NCBI GenBank assembly: GCA_023429825.1
Contig: JAEZDC010000132.1
Location: 1-6,450, forward strand
Direction of reading: 5' to 3'
Source: Bacteroidota bacterium
Lineage (GTDB): Bacteria; Bacteroidota; Bacteroidia; Chitinophagales; Chitinophagaceae
Length of the DNA stretch: 6,450 nucleotides
Position numbers and translations under genes: made by a program. The notes beneath the pieces are model-generated. The model was given only the letters and a program-made list of their open reading frames with translations. It ran no database searches and had not been told where the DNA came from. Below are positions 1 to 5,993 of this stretch, piece by piece; the stretch's first letter is position 1; each line of letters begins with the position of its first letter.

Positions 1-1086
1 GGAGTAGGGTTATCAGTTGGAATCCAAAACAAAAGACTTTTACTTAAATCGCTGCGTAATCTTTTTATTGCTGTGCTGATCACACTGATCACTTCGATCT
101 TATATTTTACAATTACACCGCTTGGAAATGTTACAGAAGAATTGCAGGCAAGAACTTATCCTACCTTACTGGATGTGGCAGTAGCGCTGTTCGGAGGGCT
201 TGCAGGTATTATCTCAATATCCAGGAGAGACCAGACAAATGCAGTACCTGGTGTTGCGATTGCTACAGCGTTGATGCCTCCGTTATGCACTGCAGGGTTT
301 GGATTGGCATCAGGTAGCTGGACGTTTTTCCTTGGTGCTTTTTACCTCTTCACTTTGAATGCAGTATTTATTGCGATGGCTACCTATCTTATTGTAAAAT
401 ACCTTCATTTTCCTGAACAGCATTTTGAAAACAGGCGTATGAGAAGAGTGTATTCCTTTTGGTTCAATACGTTGAGTATAATTGCCATCTTACCAAGTAT
501 CTATTTTCTATATACTGTGTATGTGGATGAGCAGCGAAAAGTTAAGATCAACAAACTCGTGATATCTAGGATAGAAGAACAAGGCAACGAGATACTGAAA
601 TGGGAAATGGAAGATAAAGATTCAGTGGTTTTCATTAAGGTATATCATTCCGGCAATCGCCTCTCTGACTCCCTGATGTATGAGATCGATTCCACTTTGC
701 AAATAAACAGGCTTGGCACTCATCGCCTGCAGCCTATGCGTGTGAATCTTACAAAAGAGGAGGTGAGCCAACTGAGTGCAGAAGTTGCTAAACAGATGTA
801 CAGGGAACTTCACCTCACCGAAGTGATGAAAAAGGAAACAGCTCATGATTCGTTGAGTTATGTGCAGATATCTAAAGAAGTAAAAGCTTTTCTACCCGTA
901 ATTGATTCTTCTTATAACGGTTGGATAACCATTCCGTCAGCAGATAAAACCATTGATACACTCGCAGCATTTTTTTACACTTCACAAAGGCCCCTGGTGA
1001 ACTCATCTAAGCAGAGGCTTGAACTCTTTTTGAAAGAAAGACTTGTTAAAGACAGCGTTGTTATCTTTTATACAGGAAAGCGATAA
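1..1086 (+). CDS. DUF389 family integral membrane protein, 3' part (5' end outside window)
   Basis: The reading frame is open from the first base, giving 361 residues before TAA; the GTG at 73 is internal, because the codons before it already read as DUF389 sequence (GVGLSVGI...KSLRNLFIAVLI). About five hydrophobic segments lie at window residues 20-41, 57-74, 84-105, 106-134 and 152-174. The conserved core includes TLLDVAVALFGGLAG and ATALMPPLCTAG, typical of the DUF389 (TIGR00341-like) family. No transport or enzymatic activity is firmly established for the family, so none is assigned. After the last membrane segment come about 186 polar residues with alternating strand and helix character, probably a soluble extracytoplasmic domain ending in RLELFLKERLVKDSVVIFYTGKR-like sequence. 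Such tails occur in Bacteroidota members; I do not recognise the domain. No partner gene is visible downstream on the same transcript: a promoter intervenes before the next gene. Family call is firm; role unknown. Confidence 0.9.
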   Translation, partial: GVGLSVGIQNKRLLLKSLRNLFIAVLITLITSILYFTITPLGNVTEELQARTYPTLLDVAVALFGGLAGIISISRRDQTNAVPGVAIATALMPPLCTAGFGLASGSWTFFLGAFYLFTLNAVFIAMATYLIVKYLHFPEQHFENRRMRRVYSFWFNTLSIIAILPSIYFLYTVYVDEQRKVKINKLVISRIEEQGNEILKWEMEDKDSVVFIKVYHSGNRLSDSLMYEIDSTLQINRLGTHRLQPMRVNLTKEEVSQLSAEVAKQMYRELHLTEVMKKETAHDSLSYVQISKEVKAFLPVIDSSYNGWITIPSADKTIDTLAAFFYTSQRPLVNSSKQRLELFLKERLVKDSVVIFYTGKR

Positions 1087-1171
1087 AGCATTTGTTAATC
1101 TATTTTGATGATATAGATCCATGATACAGCGGGCATTATCAGCAGGCTGAATATTTTACGTGGTAAAAGCG

Positions 1172-1202
1172 TATTAGAATGCTATTAGAATGCTATTAGA
1201 AT
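1172..1202. repeat. Three tandem copies of an 11-bp repeat (TATTAGAATGC)
   Basis: Copies start at 1172, 1183 and 1194; the first two are identical over 11 bp and the third keeps the first 9 (TATTAGAAT). The array ends 12 bp before the -33 element of the response-regulator promoter. A period of about one helical turn puts the copies on one face of the DNA, which would suit an activator or repressor site; it could equally be a simple slippage tract. Regulatory role is inference. Confidence 0.7.
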
Positions 1203-1214
1203 CCGTACCGTCCA

Positions 1215-1245
1215 TTGCTGTACCTGTTTGATAAAAATATCTTTG
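1215..1245 (+). promoter_or_regulatory. Bacteroidota-type promoter of the response regulator
   Basis: TATCTTTG at 1238-1245 matches the Bacteroidota -7 consensus TAnnTTTG exactly, and TTG at 1215-1217 lies 20 bp upstream, within the usual range for the -33 element (TTTG/TTG). Transcription would begin near 1250, leaving an A-rich leader of roughly 15-20 nt before the ATG at 1268, with no Shine-Dalgarno sequence, as is usual in this phylum. It implies the response regulator is transcribed independently of the DUF389 gene. Confidence 0.6.
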
Positions 1246-1267
1246 TGCAGACCTATTAAAGTAACCT

Positions 1268-1684
1268 ATGGACAGAATGATCAATATTCTCTTATTAGAG
1301 GATGACGAACTGGATGTGATCGACATAAAAAGAAGCCTTGATAAGATCAACATTTTTTATCATCTGCAAGTGGTGAAGAACGGAGAACAGGCTTTAGAAA
1401 TACTGAATGGTGATAATTTCATTCCTGACTTTACGCTGATCGATCTAAATATGCCTAAGATGAATGGCCTCGAGTTTTTGTCTGCCCTGCGGCAGGATGA
1501 ACGCTTAAAGGACCTGAAGTGTTTTATCATTACTACATCTGATGATAAAGGAGAAAGAGAGACTGCTGCAAGATTGGGTGTTTCGGGATATATCATAAAA
1601 CCGTTGAAGATGAACAGCCCTTCATCGATCGATTCTTTCAACCTGATGATCGATCTACTGAATATGAAAGTGGCAAGCGTGTAA
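1268..1684 (+). CDS. Single-domain response regulator (CheY/Rcp1-like receiver)
   Basis: The 138-residue protein is a stand-alone receiver domain with no output domain. The acidic pocket is E11-D12-D13, the phospho-acceptor is D59 in LIDLNMPKMNG, the switch Thr is T89 in IITTS, and the aromatic switch residue and catalytic Lys are Y108 and K111 in GYIIKP. All phosphotransfer residues are present, so it should accept phosphate from a histidine kinase and act by protein contact. The long loop and the LNMPKMNGLEFL / ITTSDD wording are typical of the Rcp1 subgroup, whose members often pair with phytochrome-like or PAS-containing hybrid kinases; no kinase is in the window, so the partner is unknown. 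ATG at 1268 follows a good -7 box at a suitable distance; M4 (1277) is a possible alternative start. Cytoplasmic. Transcribed alone as far as can be seen; a 104-bp gap separates it from the next gene. Confidence 0.93.
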   Translation: MDRMINILLLEDDELDVIDIKRSLDKINIFYHLQVVKNGEQALEILNGDNFIPDFTLIDLNMPKMNGLEFLSALRQDERLKDLKCFIITTSDDKGERETAARLGVSGYIIKPLKMNSPSSIDSFNLMIDLLNMKVASV

Positions 1685-1787
1685 ATTCCTCAAAATTTCA
1701 AGGAGGCTTTATCGGGCATGGCCATAAATTCTTTTACCTGTAGCGCATCACAGTAATCAGAGCAGTCCGCAACACCTGGTAAATTGC

Positions 1788-1795
1788 TATGTTTG
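1788..1795 (+). promoter_or_regulatory. Possible -7 promoter element overlapping the first ATG of the barrel-like protein gene
   Basis: TATGTTTG fits TAnnTTTG perfectly but overlaps the ATG at 1789. No TTG is found at the expected -33 position (about 1765-1769), so this may be chance. If it is used, the transcript would start near 1800 and translation would have to start at 1804 (ATG), 1810 (GTG) or 1819 (TTG) instead of 1789. Confidence 0.3.
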
Positions 1796-2832
1796 TGGAA
1801 AGCATGTGCGTGCCCCGTTTGCGAAATTTTTTCTTTCTTTTATTAATTGCATTATTTACCAAGTGTACTACACCTTCGGAACGAAAGGTTGAAAGAGGCT
1901 TTTATTACTGGAGGACCGTTTATGATCTATCCGCCTTTGAAAAGGAGGCAATTGATAAGTTGTCTGTAAAGCACTTGTACATTAAGTTCTTCGATGTAGA
2001 GTGGGAGGCTTCTATTGGTGAAGCCATGCCGGTAGCAAAAGTGATCTTTAAAAAGGACCTTCCAAAAGTGGTAAACGTTATTCCTGTTATTTATATCACA
2101 CAGGAAGTGTTGCAGCAAGCAGATAGTTCAGCGCTTCAGCAACTTGCTCATAATATCAACGGGCTATTAAAGGATATTGTAACAAATAATAAGATCAGCC
2201 TGTTGGGCGAGATACAAATCGATTGCGATTGGACACCTACGACAAAAGCCCGTTATTTCTTCCTGCTTCAACAAATGAAACAGACTTCTTTTTTTAAGGA
2301 GAAGATCATTTCAGCCACTATCAGGTTGCATCAACTAAAGTTTGTGAGTGAAAACGGTGTGCCTCCAGTTGACAAAGGATTATTGATGTGCTACAACATG
2401 GGTAATCTACGAATACCAAAGACTAAAAAATCCATCATTGATGCAGGTGTGTTACAGCAATACATAAACAATTTAGAGAACTACCCGTTGCATACGGATA
2501 TTGCTTTACCAATATTTGAATGGTGGGTGTTGTTTCACAAAGACCAGTATAAAGGTTTGCTCAGGGATTTTGATCCGGGAAAACAGCAAGATAATAAGAA
2601 GCAGATCCGCTTTGAAAAAGATACAGTCATCAACGGTATGACCCTTGGTAAAGATCACTGGCTGAGGCATGAGACGAGTGATGCCTTAGAGATACAACGT
2701 TGTGCGGCGGTCATCAGCAAAAAGTTGAGATCAACAAAACAACTATCTGTAATTTTATTCCATCTCGATCAACGACAACTCTCCAATTATACACTGCATG
2801 AACTGGAAACATTTTACAATAGCCTGCGTTAG
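1789..2832 (+). CDS. Probable exported or lipid-anchored protein with TIM-barrel-like fold, function unknown
   Basis: Up to 347 residues. The N-terminus holds a hydrophobic signal (NFFFLLLIALF, residues 13-23) followed by TKC at 24-26; C26 may be a lipidation site, but Lys at -1 is a poor lipobox, so anchoring is uncertain. Eight strand-like hydrophobic stretches separated by helical ones suggest a (beta/alpha)8 barrel: about 37-45 (GFYYWRTVY), 62-72 (HLYIKFFDVEW), 94-104, 140-148 (GEIQIDCDW), 172-185, 196-205 (GLLMCYNMG), 236-249 (IALPIFEWWVLF) and 320-329. GEIQIDCDW at strand 4, then a strand-5 stretch (ISATIRLHQLKF), recalls DUF3142 and more distantly the DxDxE region of GH18 barrels, but the catalytic Glu position is Thr149. 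Function is not assigned. Start is uncertain: ATG 1789, ATG 1804 or TTG 1819 all keep the signal, and the last gives the most compact signal peptide. The 3' end overlaps the next gene by 35 bp, implying one transcript and a joint envelope role. Confidence 0.75.
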   Translation: MFVESMCVPRLRNFFFLLLIALFTKCTTPSERKVERGFYYWRTVYDLSAFEKEAIDKLSVKHLYIKFFDVEWEASIGEAMPVAKVIFKKDLPKVVNVIPVIYITQEVLQQADSSALQQLAHNINGLLKDIVTNNKISLLGEIQIDCDWTPTTKARYFFLLQQMKQTSFFKEKIISATIRLHQLKFVSENGVPPVDKGLLMCYNMGNLRIPKTKKSIIDAGVLQQYINNLENYPLHTDIALPIFEWWVLFHKDQYKGLLRDFDPGKQQDNKKQIRFEKDTVINGMTLGKDHWLRHETSDALEIQRCAAVISKKLRSTKQLSVILFHLDQRQLSNYTLHELETFYNSLR

Positions 2833-5215
2833 TAGCCTGCTTGTTATCATCCCGCACAGCAGTAATCCCTGCGGTGATACCGAAAACCCACATGATTATT
2901 TTACTTCATTCTTCAGCAGGAGTGTTTCAGGAAAAGCTTACTATCCTTTTTATTATACTTCGCTCCTGCAGTTCTATGACCAGGATTGGTACTGGAATAG
3001 CCAGGATGATTCGCTGGCATATGTTCATCCCGGCATTGTAGCGGAATGGGCTGATTATGCAAATGCAACCAAAGCAGATGTTACCAGGCTTATCTATAAA
3101 TCAAAGCAAGCACAACTGCAGTTGCTGAGCAACAACTATAAAGCTGCAAAACCTTTAGAAGGGACACTGGCAAAAAACACACTCGCAGTAAATCTCGTAA
3201 AACAGAAAAATACAGAAGCGATCAATTACCTGTTATTCGCCAAGCGAATGGAAAAGGTGAGTGATCCGGGAAAATGGAGTGATGCTACAAGGGATTCCTT
3301 GTTGTTGAATAAATACATCAATGAAGCGGATGCTGCTATCAATAAAACGGCTGATATTTTTATTAAACAACGATACGCCTACCAAAAATGTAAGCTGGCT
3401 TTTTACAATAATCGTTACGATGATTGCAGCAGGTGGTACGATCAACATTTTAAAGAAGATGATAACTCAGCGGTTAATGAACTCGCACTATCCTACAAAG
3501 CAGGAAGTTTTTTCAGGAGTGGACGAAATAAGGAAGCTGCATATTATTTCAGCAAAGTGTTCCCGAAGGGAGAGAAGTTCAATAAGTCAAATTTCCTGGG
3601 CTTTTTATGGGCTACTAATTATTGCGATTCTTCACTCATTCCTGACTATATATCTCTTTGCAGGAATGATAAAGAAAAGGCAATGATGCTTGGCATGTTT
3701 GCGATGCATGGCACTGCTTATCGCCTTGACCTTCTAAAGAATGTATATGCTTTGGATCCATCTTCTCCTTTATTGCCTTTGCTTGCTACCCGTGAAGTGA
3801 ACAAACTGGAAGAACAATACTTTACGGCGCTGTTATACAAAGAAAACGGTGGAAGGCCATCTTACTTTAGCTGGAGTTACGATGAGACGAATAATGAAGA
3901 AGCACAACAATTGATCACCGGAAAAAGACAAGTGGCACAAACTGCTTCATTTCTTGAAAAGTTATTTGCCGATAAAAAAGTATTCAATCATTCGTTTTAT
4001 GGAAATGCGGCAGCCTATCTCCATTTCATGAATAAGGATCATACAGCGGCGAATAATCTTCTATCAAAGATCAAGAGTACCGATAAACGCATTGCAGATC
4101 AATCGCAGCTTGTTAGCCTTTTAATTATTGCAGATAATGCTGTGAAGATAGATGCGGCGAAAGAAGCTGAACTATTACCTGCCTTGAAATGGCTGGTGCA
4201 GAAAGCCTCGGAAGATGAAGAATATATGATCTTCTGCAGAAACTTCTTTACGGAGATACTTGCACAGAAATATGAACAACAGGGCGACATACACAAAGCT
4301 GCGTTGAGTTATGCCATGGTGCAGGTTCCTTTTAATAAGAAAATGGAAATGTATTATTCGTATGTGCGCTCATTGGATTATGTACAGGATGAAATGAATA
4401 CCAGCCAGGTGCTTCGCTTATACGATGCAATGATCAATCCTTCAACTGAGATAGAAAAATTCCTGTTATCAAAAGGTACGTTAACCAAGGATGATGTGAT
4501 CGATGTGATCGGAACATCTTACTTGCGGGATCGTAATTATACAAAAGCTATTGAGTGGTTGAGTAAAGCGGCAAAAGCGCAGAAGCTGGTGACAGAACGA
4601 TATGTATATGGCATCGACAAAATATTATACCTCAATGCTGATCCATTTCATGATTATCTCAACGACTGGCAGCGCTTTGATAAAACATCTACAACACCTT
4701 ATACCAAACTTACCCTTGCAAAGAAATTGCTCGAGCTAAAAAAACAGGTGGATGCGAATACCACAGCCAACAAAGCAAAATTGTATTACAGGTATGCGAA
4801 TGCTTTATACAACATGAGCTATTATGGCAATAGCTGGGATGCAGTAGCGTATGACCGAAGTGGTTCTGACTGGAATGAAGGAAACTACAAACTGCAGTGG
4901 CAAGAAGAATATTACGGTGTGCACGAAGCAAAAGAATATTATCAAAAAGCTTATGAGGCTGCTACAGATCGTGAATTCAAAGCTGCAAGTTTATTCATGG
5001 TAGCAAAGTGTTTGCAAAGACAGGTAGTTCGTCCGCCATATGATTATGCTGACTATGAAGCCTATAGACAAAAAGAAATTGCTTTTGAAAAGCAGTTCAG
5101 AAATAACCCTTTGTTTGCAAGGTTTAAGGCTGAGTTCGGTACAACTAAGTTTTATTCTTACACATATAACCGTTGCAGTTACCTGCGAGATTTTGTAAGA
5201 AAACAAGGCAACTAA
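2798..5215 (+). CDS. Large exported protein with TPR-like helical repeats, function unknown
   Basis: 805 residues. ATG 2798 lies inside the preceding gene but is needed to include the signal peptide (FTIACVSSLLVII, residues 6-18), and no other standard start codon exists in the next codons, so the overlap is likely real and probably couples translation. C25 (NPCG) does not sit in a lipobox, so cleavage by signal peptidase I is more likely than lipidation. Residues 33-66 are very aromatic (YFTSFF, YYPFYYTS, QFYDQDWYW), a header I recall from secreted hypothetical proteins of Bacteroidota. The rest is helical with TPR-like hairpins near 194-218, 230-255, 403-425, 486-510, 568-592 and 709-745; the clearest are YEQQGDIHKAALSYA and SYLRDRNYTKAIEWLSKAA. 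This suggests a periplasmic or surface solenoid that binds protein or glycan. No catalytic motif is visible. Paired with the barrel-like protein upstream; I infer that the two act together. The gene ends 14 bp from the convergent XRE gene with no obvious terminator hairpin between. Confidence 0.85.
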   Translation: MNWKHFTIACVSSLLVIIPHSSNPCGDTENPHDYFTSFFSRSVSGKAYYPFYYTSLLQFYDQDWYWNSQDDSLAYVHPGIVAEWADYANATKADVTRLIYKSKQAQLQLLSNNYKAAKPLEGTLAKNTLAVNLVKQKNTEAINYLLFAKRMEKVSDPGKWSDATRDSLLLNKYINEADAAINKTADIFIKQRYAYQKCKLAFYNNRYDDCSRWYDQHFKEDDNSAVNELALSYKAGSFFRSGRNKEAAYYFSKVFPKGEKFNKSNFLGFLWATNYCDSSLIPDYISLCRNDKEKAMMLGMFAMHGTAYRLDLLKNVYALDPSSPLLPLLATREVNKLEEQYFTALLYKENGGRPSYFSWSYDETNNEEAQQLITGKRQVAQTASFLEKLFADKKVFNHSFYGNAAAYLHFMNKDHTAANNLLSKIKSTDKRIADQSQLVSLLIIADNAVKIDAAKEAELLPALKWLVQKASEDEEYMIFCRNFFTEILAQKYEQQGDIHKAALSYAMVQVPFNKKMEMYYSYVRSLDYVQDEMNTSQVLRLYDAMINPSTEIEKFLLSKGTLTKDDVIDVIGTSYLRDRNYTKAIEWLSKAAKAQKLVTERYVYGIDKILYLNADPFHDYLNDWQRFDKTSTTPYTKLTLAKKLLELKKQVDANTTANKAKLYYRYANALYNMSYYGNSWDAVAYDRSGSDWNEGNYKLQWQEEYYGVHEAKEYYQKAYEAATDREFKAASLFMVAKCLQRQVVRPPYDYADYEAYRQKEIAFEKQFRNNPLFARFKAEFGTTKFYSYTYNRCSYLRDFVRKQGN

Positions 5216-5229
5216 TAATACACATCGTA

Positions 5230-5574
5230 CTATTCTTCCAATCCTTTTACAAACTCTTTTACCGCTTCCAGCTTTTTAGGAGAGAGCATTTTTAGTTTAT
5301 CACCCACATAAAATTCATTCGATCTTTCCCGCAGGTGTTGAAGCGGGTGTTTATCAACATCTACATCTTTTCCCGGCCTCCAGGTAAACAATTCATCTAT
5401 TGTACAATTCAGTGCGGTGCAAAGTATTTCAATGTGTTGCAGATTAATATTGGTGATGCGATTGTTCAGTAACCTGCTCGCAGTATAAGTAGTTAATCCA
5501 TGTTTCGAGAGGAAGAGCGTGTGCCTGTCGATGCCTTTGTTATTTAATATCTGGCGAAGGTTGAATTGTAACAT
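5230..5574 (-). CDS. XRE-family (Cro/C1-type HTH) transcriptional regulator
   Basis: 114 residues from ATG at 5574 (MLQFNLRQIL). An in-frame ATG at 5622 would add 16 residues (MYLRIAFHPFQSKPLY) that do not belong to the family, so the shorter start is chosen. Residues 3-66 form a compact helix-turn-helix domain of the HTH_26 (Cro/C1) type: NLRQILNNKGI, then HTLFLSKHGLTTYTASRLLNN as the HTH (about 17-38) and LQHIEILCTALNCTIDELFTW as the last helices. HPLQHL at 76-81 is common after this domain in Bacteroidota regulators. The tail (SPKKLEAVKEFVKGLEE) is an amphipathic helix that could mediate dimerisation; no metabolite-binding domain is present. It is cytoplasmic and DNA-binding. It faces the paoA-like gene across a 419-bp gap filled by a phased repeat array, making that array a candidate target; this is inference. 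No convincing -7/-33 promoter is seen upstream. Confidence 0.88.
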   Translation of the reverse strand: MLQFNLRQILNNKGIDRHTLFLSKHGLTTYTASRLLNNRITNINLQHIEILCTALNCTIDELFTWRPGKDVDVDKHPLQHLRERSNEFYVGDKLKMLSPKKLEAVKEFVKGLEE

Positions 5575-5637
5575 ATATAAGGGTTTTGATTGAAAGGGGT
5601 GAAATGCTATTCTAAGATACAAAAGCTGAATGCAATT

Positions 5638-5769
5638 ATGGAAAACCTAGCAATAACGTTTTTAAAAGGACAAGGCAGTTTCAAGATCGTGCAACAAATG
5701 TTTAAACTTGAGCAAGCCAGGTTAAAACTCGGGGAAGCCCGGCGAAAACTTGGACAAAGAGGTTGTTAA
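5638..5769 (+). CDS. Doubtful 43-residue ORF inside the 21-bp repeat array
   Basis: ATG at 5638 to TAA at 5767 reads through the first repeat units; because the period is 21 bp it yields heptads: FKLEQAR, LKLGEAR, RKLGQRG. The same frame carries on as heptad-like sequence after the stop but is broken by TGA, TGA, TGA and TAA at 5785, 5806, 5827 and 5848. It lacks a ribosome-binding site and a recognised family. Most likely a by-product of the repeat; alternatively the intact start of a decayed heptad-repeat gene. Confidence 0.15.
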   Translation: MENLAITFLKGQGSFKIVQQMFKLEQARLKLGEARRKLGQRGC

Positions 5770-5932
5770 CTCGTGCAATTCCGGTGAAAACTCTTAAAAA
5801 CCGGATGACAACTCAGACAAAGCTTCTGAAAAGTTGTGCAATCACATTAAGAACTCGTGAAATGCAGGTATAAACTCAGGCAAGTAAGTGTAAAAGCCGA
5901 GCAAAGGATGTTTGAATTCGTGCAAAAAAAGG
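5660..5932. repeat. Thirteen degenerate 21-bp tandem repeats in exact phase
   Basis: Units begin at 5660 and every 21 bp to 5912. The consensus is roughly AAAACTCGnGCAAnnncGG. Aligned by hand, the AA of the CAA block is kept in 13 of 13 units, the preceding C in 10, the two A bases before CTC in 12 of 13 each, and the T of CTC in 11. CAA-equivalent positions are 5671, 5692, 5713, 5734, 5755, 5776, 5797, 5818, 5839, 5860, 5881, 5902 and 5923, so no indel separates any units although their sequences diverge strongly. A weaker unit may precede it (CAA at 5651, 20 bp away). The array fills most of the 419-bp gap between the XRE gene and the paoA-like gene; the remainder holds only an AT-rich inverted repeat and no recognised RNA gene. 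Not a CRISPR: units are too short, there are no unique spacers, and the variation is spread through each unit. Confidence 0.85.
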
Positions 5933-5947
5933 GTTGGATCGATACCA

Positions 5948-5971
5948 TTATAATAAAGAAAACTATTATAA
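5948..5971. promoter_or_regulatory. AT-rich inverted repeat upstream of the paoA-like gene, candidate operator
   Basis: TTATAATA at 5948-5955 and TATTATAA at 5964-5971 are perfect 8-bp inverted arms separated by 8 bp. The site ends 22 bp before the ATG at 5994, where a repressor would cover the promoter or the early transcript. Arms of A and T only make chance more likely in this AT-rich stretch. The regulator is unknown; the divergent XRE protein is the nearest candidate. Confidence 0.35.
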
Positions 5972-5993
5972 CTTACCTCCATATTTTTCACCT

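Noticed and set aside
1154..1168. Hairpin TTTTAC-GTG-GTAAAA after the DUF389 gene, considered as a terminator
   Set aside because: The stem is six mostly A-T pairs, there is no T-tract after it, and it lies about 70 bp past the stop codon; too weak for an intrinsic terminator.
1697..1788. Minus-strand open stretch reading like protein (GVADCSDYCDALQVKEFM...) in the gap before the barrel-like protein gene
   Set aside because: A stop lies only about 46 codons upstream in that frame, the only ATG codons are near its end, and no family is recognised; possibly a gene remnant, but not supportable.
5575..5622. Longer start (ATG at 5622) for the XRE regulator
   Set aside because: The 16 added residues are unlike the N-terminus of the HTH family, while MLQFNLRQIL fits it well.
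5907..5914. GATGTTTG as a -7 promoter box for the paoA-like gene
   Set aside because: It has one mismatch to TAnnTTTG, has no TTG at the -33 distance, and is part of a repeat unit.
5660..5932. CRISPR array
   Set aside because: The period is only 21 bp with no separate spacers, and mutations are spread over the whole unit; no cas genes nearby.
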